DNA from: Eunapius fragilis
Taxonomy: Eukaryota; Porifera; Demospongiae; Spongillida; Spongillidae
Reading direction: 5' to 3'
Length of the DNA stretch: 64,000 nt
NCBI GenBank assembly: GCA_963681505.1
Contig: OY811989.1
Span: 4,765,835 to 4,829,834, forward strand
Shown one piece after another: positions 1 to 12,397 of the stretch (positions are counted from its first letter, which is position 1; every line of letters starts with the position of its first letter). Under the pieces are notes generated by a model. It searched no databases and had not been told where the DNA came from. It saw nothing but the letters and a program-made list of their open reading frames with translations. Both the position numbers and the translations under genes were made by a program.

Positions 1-848
1 AGTACACATCGATAAAAAAGTATCGCATCGACAGAAAAATGTGAATTTTGTCCCAAACGGCGCTTCATAGATTACATCACCGCTACGTGCGGTGATGTAA
101 TCCATCCGCAGCTGTGGGTTTGATGGTCTGGGTACGAGACTAGTCCGAACGTACTTGGGTTTGCCACCTCAGCCACACCGCCACTGCCGATTCATACCGT
201 TCCTAAGCATGCTAATGCTAACGGATCAAATCAAGCGATGGATCGTTTGTCCAGAGATAATATATCTCTGGTTTGTCAATGCGCTACTGATGAACTTAAG
301 ACAGATGCGATTACCAGTGGTTAGTTCTAATTACACGTGATAATTTTTAATATTATTCTCGTGGAAAAATTTTGGGGGGGCTCAAGCCCCCCCTTGTCTG
401 CGGCCTTGAATGGGCGGATAGTATAGCCTTGCTCGATATGCACATTTTTAATTTACGGTACGCTCTAATTTTAAAACCTAGTGTCCCAAGTGGCTAGTTA
501 GCTAATTAAAAGTTCGTGTTAATTTGAGTTAATAACCATGAACAAATTAATTGCAAAAAGATAAAATACAATCATTCCTTTTCACGTGCGTTTACATTTT
601 GTGAAGTGAAATGGCGTTCGTTATTCCTGCTCCTGTGAGTGCATCTGTTATAACTCAGGGTTGTTCATTCCCTAGCCTATCCTATTATCTTCATGCAGAC
701 ACGCGACGAGACATGTTCCACGACGGGTGACGGTATGCTACCCATGCCAGAGAGTGTTACCATCCGCTGGCAGGTAGGTCGGGGCGCACGCAAAAAAAAA
801 ATTTAAAACAGATGTCGCACGAGGGAGCTTTGTGAAGTATTTATATGT

Positions 849-879
<31 letters not shown>

Positions 880-1980
880 GGGGACTCCGCAAGACGTCTT
901 TTAATGAGAATGGTGCGTGATGGGGGACAGCTGCATGCATGACGGCATGTCAGTACACATCCGCAACGCAAAGAACCGATGGTGTGCACCTATTCCAATG
1001 TAGTTCTATAATTCACCACGTGTTCAGTTGCTATTATGCCCCGCTTTTACTTTCCCTTTTCTTCCCTCGCACCAACCGCCTGCTGCCACCATGCATATGC
1101 AGGGACGAGGGCCCCCTCCTCAACTTTAGTCTCCGACAGGTGCTGTTAACAGGCGCTGACTCAGCGCTACGTCGCGCGCCCACGGCGAGTGCTTTTTTAA
1201 CAGCTAGTACCGAATTGATACTCCACTGCTGGCATATCGTGCGGGATCCCAGCGCTACTGATAGCTGTTCGTGTATGGTGCATATGTACAACATAATCCC
1301 TCGTATACGACTTAGGGCTGCATTTTGATTTTGAAATAGGCGGCGCATTACGTAACAGTGGTTTCATCCACTTCCTTATATGGACCTACCCCAAAGGTGT
1401 GTCTACATGGACCTACATGTATCCATTATCTCAGTGCATGTTGGACTTCCCATTGTGATAAAGCTGTCTAACGTAATATGCACCTTTGAATGTAATGTAA
1501 GGTCCCATCTCCTCCTTAGCTCTGTGTGAAGGACCTCCCCCCCCCCCCCCCCCCCCCGATGTTCATCTGGTCCTGTAATGCCTCTCCCCTTTTGTGTTTC
1601 ATAGTTAAATTTTTATCTGATTTTCATAACACACATGTCACATGTATTTAAAATGGCTTGCAAGCATCAACCATTCAACTGCCACCCACACTCCAAGGAC
1701 ATTCATGAGTACGTGGATTGGTTTATTTTAAGTGTATACCTACATGATGTGAATAATGTAAGTACATCCCTTTGCTGTGAGTGTTATGTTTGTGTGTGTG
1801 TGTGTGTGTGTGGATTGGTGTGCACATGTGTGCATGTGTGTGTGAAAGTGCAATTGTGTGTGTGGTTTGTGTGGTTGTGCATGCGTGTGTGTAGGTGTGC
1901 ACACATGTATATGTGTGTGTGTGTGTGTGTAGGAGTGCAAGTCACTTTACACTAATGAGATAAGGTCTGTGCTTAATACC
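1..1980. other. No gene recognised; hairpin, poly-G/poly-C and GT runs
   Basis: I see no convincing exon here. A perfect 14-bp inverted repeat with a 5-base loop lies at 70-102. A motif TCTGGGTACGAGACTAG at about 129-145 matches the terminal repeat of the small element at 12945-13026. A poly-G run sits near 863-882, a poly-C run near 1539-1557, and GT-rich stretches at 1790-1935. Short open frames over these runs are low-complexity artefacts. Confidence 0.5.
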
Positions 1981-2110
1981 CCTTTGCTGCTGTACGCAGA
2001 CATCATCGTTGAGGAGCACCGCCAGGCACGCATCGGTAGGAGGCTGACCAGTAGCCATCAAGAGGGCCATGGCTGCCTTACCACCTGCACCAGCACCACC
2101 AGCCCTGGCA

Positions 2111-2172
2111 CCACCATCACCACCACCACCACCACCACCACCACCACCACCACCACCACCACCACCACCACC
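2111..2172. repeat. (ACC)n trinucleotide repeat
   Basis: About twenty near-perfect ACC units end just before a TGCAG splice-acceptor-like sequence at 2178-2182. The run is open in several frames (Thr, Pro or His repeats) but is most simply a microsatellite at the end of an intron. Confidence 0.8.
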
Positions 2173-2182
2173 ATCACTGCAG

Positions 2183-2639
2183 GCCTCAGGATGAAGGTGA
2201 AGAGGTGGCTGTTCTGAGGAGTGAGGGGGCTGGGCTTAAGCAGCAGGTGGTCTACCTGGAGAGGTGGACTTTGGAGCTAGAGAAGGAAAGGGACGAGGTA
2301 CGGACCACCCGATTGAGCCATCTGGAGGCCATCATGTGTAACCAACTGCCGGGACCACTCCCTGCTTCCACCCCTGTTGCCTCTCGAGGACGGTCTCCCC
2401 CAACTACCTCCTCTCTGGCACCCGCCACGTTCCAGACCTCGCCTGACCTGCATCTCCCCTGCTCGGCTCCTGTAGCCACCATCTCGACCTACACTGCTGC
2501 CCCAGAAACCTCTGCGGCTGAACCTGCCAGAGCCTCCAACACCGCATCTCTGCTAGCTGCTGTTATCACACTTTCTGATCCAATTACCTGTGCCCCTTCT
2601 TCCTGCCCCATCTTGCAGGAGACCTTCGCCTTAGGATGA
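2183..2639 (+). CDS. Possible 3' exon, leucine-zipper-like then Ser/Pro/Ala-rich
   Basis: The frame opens right after an AG acceptor at 2182 and stops at 2637-2639. The first 45 residues are charged and heptad-like (VAVLRSEGAGLKQQVVYLE, then LELEKERDEV), which resembles a short coiled coil or a bZIP-type zipper. The rest is a low-complexity Ser/Pro/Ala-rich tail. A small upstream exon could lie near 2000-2036 (DIIVEEHRQARI, acceptor CGCAG, donor GTAGGA). No start codon or basic DNA-binding region was found, so the product is not assigned. It could also be a fragment of a mobile element. Confidence 0.3.
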
Positions 2640-2958
2640 AGCACCCAGTTCTTCCTGCATGGTATGTCCCCCCCCCCCCCCCTCGTCCCCCTTGTCTTTT
2701 GCCGAGTCTGGTAACCTGTATGTAGACATCTCACCCCCTAAACGTTGTGAGGGTGGTAGTGGGGGTGGTATGGAGGGGTGGGGTGTGGGGGGCTTGCCGG
2801 CCCCACATGACCTGGCTAAAGTGGTATGGACTTTAAAGGGATTTCTGGTTACCTCTTAGTGGAGCATTTCAACATGGATGGAGTGCCTAATAGTAACAAT
2901 GCAATGACTGTTGTGAGCAAAAGTGTGCAAGTAAGCATTGGATGGAATAGTATGCGTG

Positions 2959-3115
2959 GTGACATTATGATTCCCTTTAAGGGATGGTTTGGCATTCATT
3001 GATGCCTCATGTCTTTTTGTGAGGATTGCCGTCCTGTTATAGATACCATGTGACCTAGGTGTGACCTTTTTCTGCAGTGACGTTATGATTCCCTTTATGG
3101 GATGATGTGGCATTC
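2959..3115. repeat. Two direct copies of a ~39-bp sequence
   Basis: Near-identical 39-bp copies lie at 2959-2997 and 3077-3115, each carrying ATGATTCCCTTTAWGGGATG. The CCCTTTAAGGG core is itself self-complementary. No known function. Confidence 0.6.
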
Positions 3116-3755
3116 GTGTGGTTGTCCTATGGATGTGATGTGACCTGGGTTAATTTTTCAGTTGTGATCATATGATTCCTTCTTATGCGTTTGGTTTTAA
3201 CATCCATTGGCTGCTGGTGTGTTACGTTATAACGGAACTGTCAAAGTGATGAAAGGTATGCAGTGATTACATCAGCAGTACGGCATGACAAGGGCAGTTA
3301 ATGCATATCATACTATGATGGATGCGCGCATTTTTTTCTGAAATTCGCTAGGTACTGGATTTGTTCAGATTTTGTTGAAATTTTGATTTGAATTCTAGCC
3401 CCTTTGTAGCATAGCACATACCAGACATGTGAGCATGTCAGTCTTATTTCTTAAACTAAACAGCAGTTTCATGATTATTTTTAAAAACTATCCTGCTTTT
3501 CCCTTATTGGATCAGAGTTAAAATGTTATAAATCTAACCGTCATTAAGCAGTGAATGTCTGATGTAGTTATCAATGCTGCTCAAGCTGTATAAAAAACAT
3601 GTATCACATAGTGATAAAATACTGATGTGATTAACAGCATTATTTATTTCGTGATGCAAGAAAGTCCTGTGTTGTGCGTGCTTCATAACACCATGCTACA
3701 ACTCTGTGATTCACTGTGGATAATCTTTTGACGTTCACCTTTATTCCGAATACAC

Positions 3756-3895
3756 CTGGACTAGCTTCTCATCCTGATTAAAATATCGTGGAACCGGGGC
3801 TAAATCTTCTACCTTATCATCTGCTTCAAGATTGTCATTAGCACTAGTTGTTTCACACAACTGTACTTCATGATCAGAGAACACAGCCAAACAGT
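3756..3895 (-). CDS. Possible internal exon, acidic, unknown
   Basis: The minus strand shows an acceptor (GATAG after a T-rich tract), a 140-bp open stretch and a GTGTAT donor. The peptide is acidic and normal-looking (ETTSANDNLEADDKVEDLAP and so on) rather than low complexity. No neighbouring exon could be linked with confidence. It may be a real exon of an unrecognised gene or chance. Confidence 0.25.
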
Positions 3896-4619
3896 CTATC
3901 AAAAAAAAAAAAAAAAAAAAAAGAGGTGAAATTGAGCACCCAATACAAAACTTCAATAGACCGTACAAAAATTTGCCAGGTTTGCATTCCTGACAGCGAC
4001 CGATTTAAATTGGCCAAAGGTTCTTTATATGGAGTTCTCTATTGCAATTGATGCATGTATCATTGTTGTTGATTCACAAAAGCTAAAAACATTCCTACTG
4101 CTATCTATGTTACTGGAGATCCGGTTTGTGCAAGGTGATCTCTTTAGCTCTTAGCCAGCATTCCATTGGTTCTGTACTTGAATCAGGTACACCTCTGTTG
4201 CTATGCAACAGTGGTAACCCATTCTACTCTGTGGAGAATGGATTAATCATATAGAGAACCGAACTACTTCAGTTGTTTCCCTGACTATGGAGTTCACTGC
4301 ATTCTTTCAAGAGTACATGAATGATACATGAATGGAGGGTTAGAAGTGATCACAGCTAGTAACAATGCACTTCATATTCAGTTTCTGTTACTAAATTATG
4401 ATGAAGCTGCTTTTCTTTTATAAAACTTGCCACCAAGTGTTCATTGCTGCACATCTTTAAAATGTCAATGTCCTTTCATTGCCCTTCTATCTGAAAACTA
4501 TTATCACATAGTATCACATAGTATCGAATCAAAACATGACCTTTCATCACAATGAATGGTGCTGCGAACCTTCTGTGCAATGTGGAAGATGCTAATGGTC
4601 TACTGTGTCAAGGGACATT

Positions 4620-4709
4620 TTATTCAAATTCCAACCTTCCATTGGTTATGTTCATGCTTGCCAGAGTGTCCTTATACTTATGACATAAGGCACTGACTGC
4701 CAGATAATC
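4620..4709 (-). CDS. Possible terminal exon with overlapping poly(A) signal
   Basis: After a minus-strand acceptor (TCTCTTTTACAG) there is a 90-bp frame, DYLAVSALCHKYKDTLASMN and ten more residues, ending at TAA. The stop codon overlaps an AATAAA hexamer. That combination suggests a genuine last exon, but no upstream exon was linked and no family is recognised. Confidence 0.3.
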   Translation of the reverse strand, partial: DYLAVSALCHKYKDTLASMNITNGRLEFE

Positions 4710-5024
4710 CTGTAAAAGAGAAACCATCACTGAAGAAAGTCCACACCTTGGTCACACGATATTTTTAACAAAACAATCTCAGGACAAAAATGAATGTCAC
4801 ATCGACAGGTGAAGAGAAACACAACTTCACTGAAAACAGAAGTGGCACATACAATGTATCTTGCTGACCAATGTGAGATTGGTTACACCCATCAAATGAA
4901 AGCTCTTGTCTGGAGGTCCCATATGTTGTCAAGCAGGGAGGTTGCTTTGCAGCAGCAGCAGAAGCTCCACTGAATTATAAAGCGCTGATACATCCATAGA
5001 GGTTACAAGTATTAGATCAGACAT

Positions 5025-5722
5025 CTTTAGAGGTTAAGGTGACATCTGTAGTGGTTAAGTGACATCTGTAGAGGTTAGGGGAAATCTGTAGAGACATCTA
5101 TAGAGGTTAGGTGATGTCTGTAGAGGTTAGGTGACATCTATAGAGGTTAAGTTGACATCTATAGAGGTTAGGTGATGTCTGTTAGAGGTTAGGTGACATC
5201 TATAGAGGTTAGGTGACATCTGTAGAGGTTAGATGACATCTATAGAGGTTAAGTTGACATCTATAGAGGTTAGGTGATGTCTGTTAGAGGTTAGGTGACA
5301 TCTGTAGACGTTAGGTGATGTCTGTTAGAGGTTAGGTGACATCTGTAGAGGTTAGTGATGTCTGTAGAGGTTAGTGATGTCTGTACAGGTTAGGGAATAT
5401 CTGTAGAAGTTACAACTAGGTGATATCTGTAGAGGATAGGTGGTATCTGTAGAGAATAGGTGGTATCTGTAGAGGTTAGGTGATCTGTAGAGGGTACATG
5501 TATTAGGTGACATCTGTAGAGGTTAGGTGACATCTGTAGATTATACAAACAAGAGGGTACAAGTATTAGGTGGCATCTGTAGAGGTTAGGTGACAGCTGA
5601 AGAGGTTACAAGTATTAGGTGGCATCTGTAGAGGGTACAAGTATTAGGTGGCATTTGTAGAGGTTAGGTGACAGCTGAAGAGGTTACAAGTATTAGGTGA
5701 CATCTGTAGGGAGTAAATATTG
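5025..5722. repeat. 20-bp minisatellite, degenerate
   Basis: About thirty copies of a unit close to GAGGTTAGGTGACATCTGTA, with point variants (TATAGAGG, GATGTCTG) and inserted longer spacers (TACAAGTATTAG) toward the right end. No open frame is maintained across it. The flanks, 3116-5024 and 5723-6149, hold only the two weak candidate exons above. Confidence 0.9.
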
Positions 5723-6149
5723 TTGTTGTGGTATGGGCGTTATGTGGAATGCACTATACATCCATGTATTCATCTGTGACTAATCTTGTCTGCTGTTATG
5801 ATTATTACATTTTGCTCCATTGAAGATTATATCACACAACATGGCAGTATTACTTCCTCAAGAGGATATTTCTACACTCATACCTCTATACTGATACATG
5901 ATATGCCATGCAGATGATCTCTGAGAGAGGCTTATTTGGACAGCCATATACTTCGCTGTTCTTCCATGAGATCCTATTCTTGCCTGTGGTCTTTCATATC
6001 TTCCCTTGGGTCTCTGTCCTCTTTCTCCACACTACTGAATATTCATACACCATCTTCACCATAACCATTGCACTTCTCTACCCTTCTTCTAGTGACAAGC
6101 TAGCTGGATTGTTGTGATAAGGCATCTGCATTGCAGTTGAGCCTTCCTG

Positions 6150-7610
6150 GCTAATAATCTGATACAGCTGCAAAGCCAGACTCCACCTCATGAGTCTTGT
6201 GTTGTCCTCCATCAGGCGATCGAGCCACTCCAGGGTGTGTGATAAACGGTCTGTACTATGAAGGATATCCCTAGGAGGGTATACCTGGAAGGCATTGGTG
6301 GCTAGCGAGATTGCCTAACACTCCTTCTCAATGGTGGGAGTACCGCTTTTCCCGTGGTAGCATAGCTTCCTGCTGAAGTAGGCCATTGGAGGCTCGTTTT
6401 CAGTAACCAACTCCACAATCTGATGCATCTGTCTTAAGTACAAAGGGATGCTCTAAGTTCAGACACTTATGTATGTGACTTGTGCACAGGGGCTGCTTTA
6501 ATGCCTCAAATGCCTCTACACACTTGATATTCAAAACCAGGCAATTGGGCTGTTGCTTATTTTGGTAAGTCAGTGTGGATGCAAGCACGTGGCATACTTC
6601 AGGATGAACTTGTGGTAGTATCCTGTAAATTGGGGTGGGAACAGTCAGCTTCCGTTGACCTCCCATGATAACGGTTAACACCCTTAGCCCATGGGAAGAG
6701 TCACAAGTTTTCTCCTTCTCAGCTACTTCTCCCTGCATCCAGTGGGGGCAGTGAGTGATGTGAGCACTACATCTTCCCATTGTGGTCTTTGGCAATGCTG
6801 TGGATATAGGGCCTTTGAAGTTCACCCCAAGGTTGGGGGTGAACCTCAAATGGTTCAGGTTCAAATGGTTGTGTGAAAAAAAAAAAAAGTTCAGCTGGAG
6901 GGACATGAGTGCAGGGATGCTATGGTTCTGGTCTGGTTGGTATTGGGCCTTGAAATGCTCCACGTCCTTCAACATGGGCACTGGGAATGCCTCCAATGCA
7001 GCTACTTTGCTTTTCTCTGACCAAACGTACACATTTCCCACTTGGCTCAGTAGTGCATTCAAATTTCACTTGCTAGGATATTGGCCGTGAACCCTGCCCT
7101 GTTAAGCCTCTCAAATATGGCTGCAATAGCTCACATGTGCTCACTTGAAGTGGCCCTGCGGACAATCACATCGCCCACGTATGCTGCCGACCATCCCTTC
7201 AGCCCCTGTAACAAATTATCCATCATACGTTGGAAGGTAGATGGTGCACCCTCTGCAGTCCAAATGGCATCACATTGGGTTCAAACTGGCCTAAGGGTGT
7301 TGTGAACAATGTTTTCTTCTTTGCCTCTGCCGCCATGGAAATGTGCCAGTATCCCAGTGATAGATGTATATATGAACTTGGCTGCACCCAGTCTGTCGAT
7401 CAGTTTGTTTACTCATGGCATAGGATAACAGTTTGCCATTGAGACGGCATTTCAGCCTCCTGTAGCTGATGCAGAACCGAATTCTTCCATCTTTCTTAGT
7501 GACCAGGACTATGGGGGGGCTGTCCATTGACTGTTTGACGTGATGGCAATCCCATCTTTCACCATGTCCTTGAATGCTCATTTTCACTGTCTCCCTATAT
7601 AGCGTCCTGT
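6150..7610 (-). mobile_element. Degenerate Ty3/gypsy-type retrotransposon pol fragment
   Basis: Reading the minus strand, pieces of Ty3-class pol appear in order across several frames. First is the reverse transcriptase fingers/palm (PPIVLVTKKDGRIRFCISYR, 7525-7460). Next is a palm piece with FQRMMDNLLQGLKGW and then YVGD where YxDD is expected (7240-7160). Then come the thumb and start of RNase H (PFVLKTDASDCGVGY, ends 6400) and an RNase H tail (FSRKLCYHGK, IEKECLAI, LEWLDRL) down to about 6150. Frame shifts, stops and an A-rich insertion near 6865-6880 separate the pieces. LTRs, gag and integrase were not seen. It is a dead fragment. Confidence 0.85.
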
Positions 7611-7929
7611 CAAGACCAGCTTAAATAGTATATCAATGTTCGAGTGATAGTTGATGATGTAGTGATGTGGAAGGGTTCCCAGACTCTTGCTCAAGAATAT
7701 TCCACTGGTCCTTTGGGGATGCAAGGTGGTACTTCCAATGCACCACGATGTTTCATACTACTTAACTATATTTTAAAGCCATGTTTATCGAGGCTTGAGC
7801 GTCATTAATAACTACATTTAAGGCAACCATTCAACTCTTAATAACCATTCATCTCTTAATGTACTCTGTTTTGTATACCATATACTAACTCTTCCAATAA
7901 GGACAATCATGTGAGCATTTGTTAGAGCA

Positions 7930-10077
7930 CACCACCTGGGTGAAGAACATTCTCGTGGTGTTCTCCGCGGGTGAAGTATATATGTGTATATATGGTGTTC
8001 TGTATGGGGGAAGTATATATTGAGTTTTCTGTGAGGTGAGTGTATTTAAATGTGATGTTCTCCAAGTATATATATGTGGTGTTCTCTATGGGTGAAATAT
8101 ATTGAAGTATATACTTATGTGGTGTTCCTTATAAGTGAAGTATATTATACTTCACCCATAGAGAACACCACATATATGTACTTCACCCATAGGGAACACC
8201 ATATATATATATATACTTCACCCATAGAGAACACCACATATATATACTTCACCCATAGAGAACACCACATATATATACTCCACCCATAGAGAACACCACA
8301 CATATATACTTCACCCATAGAGAACACCACATATAAATACTTCACCCATAGAGAACACCACATATAAATACTTCACCCATAGAGAACACCACATATAAAT
8401 ACTTCACCCATAGAGAACACCACATATGTATACTTCACCCATAGAGAACACCACATATATATACTTCACCCATAGAGAACACCACATATATATACTTCAC
8501 CCATAGAGAACACCACATATGTATACTTCACCCATAGAGAACACCACATATATATACTTCACCCATAGAGAACACCACATATATATACTTCACCCTACGG
8601 TGGCCTGGTAGGTCGCGCTCTCGAGCGATGAGCTTCGAGCGGTTTAGACGTTGTGCTCAAGACACAAAAGCTGTTAAGCTCAGAGCTATGACGCAGTTAG
8701 CGTTGCGGCCGTAAGCCCAAAGCCCAGAGCTATGACGCAATTAGCGCTCCGGCCAAAGCCACAGAGCAATGACGCAATGACTCAGACCGAGTTGGCGTTT
8801 AGTCCCAAAGGCGTTTAGTCTCAGAGCTCAGGGAGAACTATGGGATGGATAGGATATATTACATCATATACATGTTTACGGTGTCACATGACGGAAAGTT
8901 TAGCAACATGTTCGCAACGATTCTAAAGTGGAACGTAAGAAAGGCAGCTCATTGGTAGCGTAGAGGCTATCATCCTTATCAACTTGACAGGCCTCTATGG
9001 TGACCCGGTAGGTCGCGCTCTCGAGCGATGAGCTTCGAGCGGTTTAGATGGTTTAGCCTGCCAAGTTGATAAGGACGATAGCCTCTACGCAAACAATGAG
9101 CTGCCTTTCTTACGTTCCACTTTAGAATCGTTGCGAACATGTTGCTAAACTAACATGTTGCTAAACTTTCCATCACGTGACACCGTAAACATGTATATGA
9201 CGTAATATATCCTATCCATCCCATAGTTCTCCCTGAGCTCTGAGACTAAACGCCTTTGGGACTAAACGCCAACTCGGTCTGAGTCATTGCGTCATAGCTC
9301 TGGGCTTTGGGCTTACGGCTGCAACGCTAACTGCATCATAGCTCTGAGCTTAACAGCTTTTGTGTCTTGAGCACAACGTCTAAACCGCTCGAAGCTCATC
9401 GCTCGAGAGCGCGACCTACCGGGCCACCGTAACCCATAGAGAACACCACATATATATACTTCACCCATAGAGAACACCACATATATATACTTCACCCATA
9501 GAGAACACCACATATATATACTTCACCCATAGAGAACACCCCATCTATATACTTCACCCATAGAGAACACCACATATATATACTTCACCCATAGAGAACA
9601 CCCCATCTATATACTTCACCCATAGAGAACACCACATATATATACTTCACCCATAGAGAACACCCCAAAAATGTACTTCACCCATAGAGAACACCACATA
9701 TATATACTTCACCCATAGAGAACACCACATATATATACTTCACCCATAGAGAACACCACATATGTATACTTCACCCATAGAGAACACCACATGTATATAC
9801 TTCACCCATAGAGAACACCACATATATATACGTCACCCATAGGGAACACCACATATATATACTTCACCCATAGAGAACACCACATATATATACTTCACCC
9901 ATAGAGAACACCACATATATATACTTCACCCATAGAGAACACCACATATATATACTTCACCCATAGAGAACACCACATATATATACTTCACCCATAGAGA
10001 ACACCACATATATATACTTCACCCATAGAGAACACCACATATATATACTTCACCCATAGAGAACACCACATATATAC
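7930..10077. repeat. 31-bp satellite array, split by a foldback element
   Basis: The unit is about CACCCATAGAGAACACCACA followed by an 11-base TATATATACTT-like tail. Regular copies run 8150-8595 and resume 9432-10077. To the left (7935-8145) lie more diverged copies in the opposite orientation (GTGGTGTTCTCTATGGGTGA), so the array switches strand at about 8147. Some right-hand units carry CCCCATCTATATA instead. Open frames across it on either strand follow from the repeat and are not proteins. Confidence 0.95.
8596..9431. mobile_element. Foldback DNA transposon inserted in the satellite (TSD ACCC)
   Basis: An 836-bp palindromic element. The left arm 8596-8991 and right arm 9057-9431 are near-perfect inverse complements, starting TACGGTGGCC and ending GGCCACCGTA. 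The 66-bp centre carries an extra direct copy of the left subterminal sequence (GGTAGGTCGCGCTCTCGAGC). It interrupts a satellite unit: CTTCACCC|element|ACCCATAG against uninterrupted CTTCACCCATAG, giving a 4-bp duplication ACCC at 8592-8595 and 9432-9435. There is no coding capacity. The superfamily is not identified. Confidence 0.92.
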
Positions 10078-10866
10078 AGGGTGTCCACGAAAGAACGCTA
10101 AATCACTATAACTCAGGATTGAAATTAATTAACTGCTTGATTTCTTTAACATATGTTGCAGTGGTTAGCCAAATACTACCTATCCAATTATTGTAATTGG
10201 TTAAGTAATTGTATCAAAATCATCATAATATTCAAAGCCATCTATTATCAAAGTTATTCAAGATTACAGTTAGAGATAATTTTTTAATAATTACTAGTAA
10301 GTAACACAAGATCTGAATATGCAGTGGAACAGCACTGATTTCAAGTTACTAAGTTCAATAGTGAGTTATCACTTAAGACCATAATTTGCTTTAAAGTTAT
10401 TAATGGCTGAAGCTGTTAATTTTAAATAACCATCACTAATTTTTTTTGTTTGAAACAAATAGTAATTATTATTAATAAGCAACATGAAATACATGTACAA
10501 TGAATGCATAAAGTAATAAATAAATAAATGAATACAAAGGAAAGTGTTAATCAAAACTTGATAACTCTGTTGGCAGCCCTGCACCATCATCTATACCAAC
10601 TCCACTCCTCCAGTGCGAGACCCACATAGACAAAGATTTGTGGCTCTGAGGATAGCAAAAGAGAGCCTTGTGCACAGCCATCCTGTGATTTGTCCAAGAG
10701 GTTTATCCCATTTCATGCTGATTCTTTGGGCCAGACGTTCAAGTAAGAAGTTTGCTTCTCTGTCCAACATTCCATCAGAGGATACCACAAAAGGTGTGAA
10801 GGATGTCCGTCGTGCTTCAGCAGCGACATTGTATTTCCTTGTCTTATCCTGTTATAAGATGACAAG
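10078..10866 (-). mobile_element. LINE-type retrotransposon 3' remnant
   Basis: The minus-strand frame from about 10866 to 10591 resembles the conserved C-terminal segment of reverse-transcriptase polyproteins common in sponges and other invertebrates: FTPFVVSSDGMLDREANFLL, then WDKPLGQ and FAILRATNLCLCGSR. It stops at about 10588. AT-rich DNA then runs to 10078, where the minus strand ends TTCGTGGACACCCTGTATAT against the satellite, plausibly the element's 3' end. No RT catalytic core is present. The assignment rests on recalled motif similarity. Confidence 0.55.
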
Positions 10867-10930
10867 AAAGAATAAGTACAGAGAATAAATGAAACAAAGA
10901 TAAATACACAATATTATTTATTATTTTTAA

Positions 10931-12397
10931 CACGCGGTTTATGACAGACGTGGGGAATTCTTGATTATTTTTCCATCCTAGTGGTTTGTATGATGCAGTA
11001 TTTCCTATTTAAAACTCAGTATGTATTTGCGACTGCCCTATGGAGTTTTATACAGGCTCGTATTGTCGGACAATTCCGCAAACATGCTGCGCCAGGTGCC
11101 CTTTGTTTTTCTATGCAATTCCTGGTCGATCGCACTACTTATACCACTGTATTGGTTTTCGGTGTATAAAATTATAACATTCACTTTTGCATCCATTTAT
11201 TAAGTATAGGCTATAGTGTATATTGGAACTGTACCTTGAATGCTGAGGCACATCGTTAAAACTATAATGAGCTGGCGTTTAAAAGCTACAATAAGATAAT
11301 TGTATATGCCTGCTGATTCTTTACTTTTCCAATTTCATCTGTAATGATTGGAGTATTATTAAGCATGTTTAGCTTAGAAAAAAATCTGTAGGAGGGAATT
11401 ATCAGGAACTACGATAGTAGTTCCTATATAGGAATTGACCCGGGTCGTGAATATCATTAAAAAAACGCGACCCGCGTATAACTCGCGTACCAAGAAACGG
11501 ATAGTTTAGCCCTTTGTTCCTATCGAACCAGAAGGCAAAGACGGTCATTTTAATGTTTCGTTCCGGTCATTACACTGTTTCCTTTAAGAGAACAAAAAAG
11601 TTCGTGTTTTACCTCGTCCCCAGGCCAAATCTTCTCCGTCGTCGTCGTCGTCGTCGTCGTCTTCTAATTCTCGGGTGAATATAACTCCTGATAGGAATGG
11701 TTTTAAAGAGCGCCAATTATACCAATCGCTTTAGAATCTCCTGGAAGGCCATCTTCAAGTATCAGATGTATGAATAAAGCATAAAACTGACATACGTAAT
11801 CATTACGTAATGCGTAGTGTTAAATAGAAGCGTTCCCATGGCGACATTTACGTATATTTAGAATTGTGCAAACAAAAGAGGAGAGCAGACGACGTGTTTG
11901 AATTCTCCCGCGTTCCTTACAGTGATCCCAAACAAAAGCGGGCGTCTGCTCGTGACGGTAATTGAAGCGGAGGGGGGGAGGGGTGGGGGGTGGGTGGGTG
12001 GGGGGAGGGTGGGGGGGTAGGGGGGGGGGCACTTGCCAGTATTAATTAAAAAATAGAGGAAACAAGTAAAGAAAAACATTCTCTAACGAGAAAGTTGGTG
12101 GGATATAGGAATTGGAGGCAAAGGTGGTGTAAAAAGGAAGGGAATAAGGTTTTTGGAAAAGAAAAATGAGATAAAAATCCTATATTTAGCACTTCTTTTG
12201 GTTGTTGCATGTACATGTGCTAAATATAGGTATTTTATCTCATTTTTCTTTTCCAAAAACCTTATTCCCTTCCTTTTTACACCACCTTTGCCTCCAATTC
12301 CTATATCCCACCAACTTTCTCGTTAGAGAATGTTTTTCTTTACTTGTGAATATGATATATTCCCCAATATTTCCCCGCATCTGTCGTAAACCGCGTG
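10931..12397. mobile_element. Non-autonomous DNA transposon with TTAA duplication (piggyBac-like)
   Basis: Inverted ends CACGCGGTTTATGACAGACG (left, 10931) and CATCTGTCGTAAACCGCGTG (right, to 12397) differ at only a few positions and extend more weakly inward. Both ends are flanked by TTAA (10927-10930 and 12398-12401), the piggyBac target-site signature. Inside are a (GTC)n run at 11637-11660, a short hairpin at 11405-11426, a poly-G region near 11970-12030 and the nested foldback MITE at 12063-12346. No transposase frame is visible. Confidence 0.7.
12063..12346. mobile_element. Foldback MITE, family A copy 1
   Basis: Arms 12063-12192 and 12217-12346 (130 bp each) are inverse complements with about two mismatches, around a 24-bp loop. 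The ends read CAAGTAAA and TTTACTTG. A second member lies at 20992-21280. No target duplication could be fixed. It sits inside the TTAA-flanked element. Confidence 0.93.

Noticed and set aside
2183-2639. bZIP transcription factor of the ATF2 class
   Set aside because: A few zipper-like heptads resemble it, but no basic region was found, so the name is not supported.
7930-10077. CRISPR-like array
   Set aside because: The 31-bp units are contiguous without unique spacers and the locus is eukaryotic; it is a satellite.
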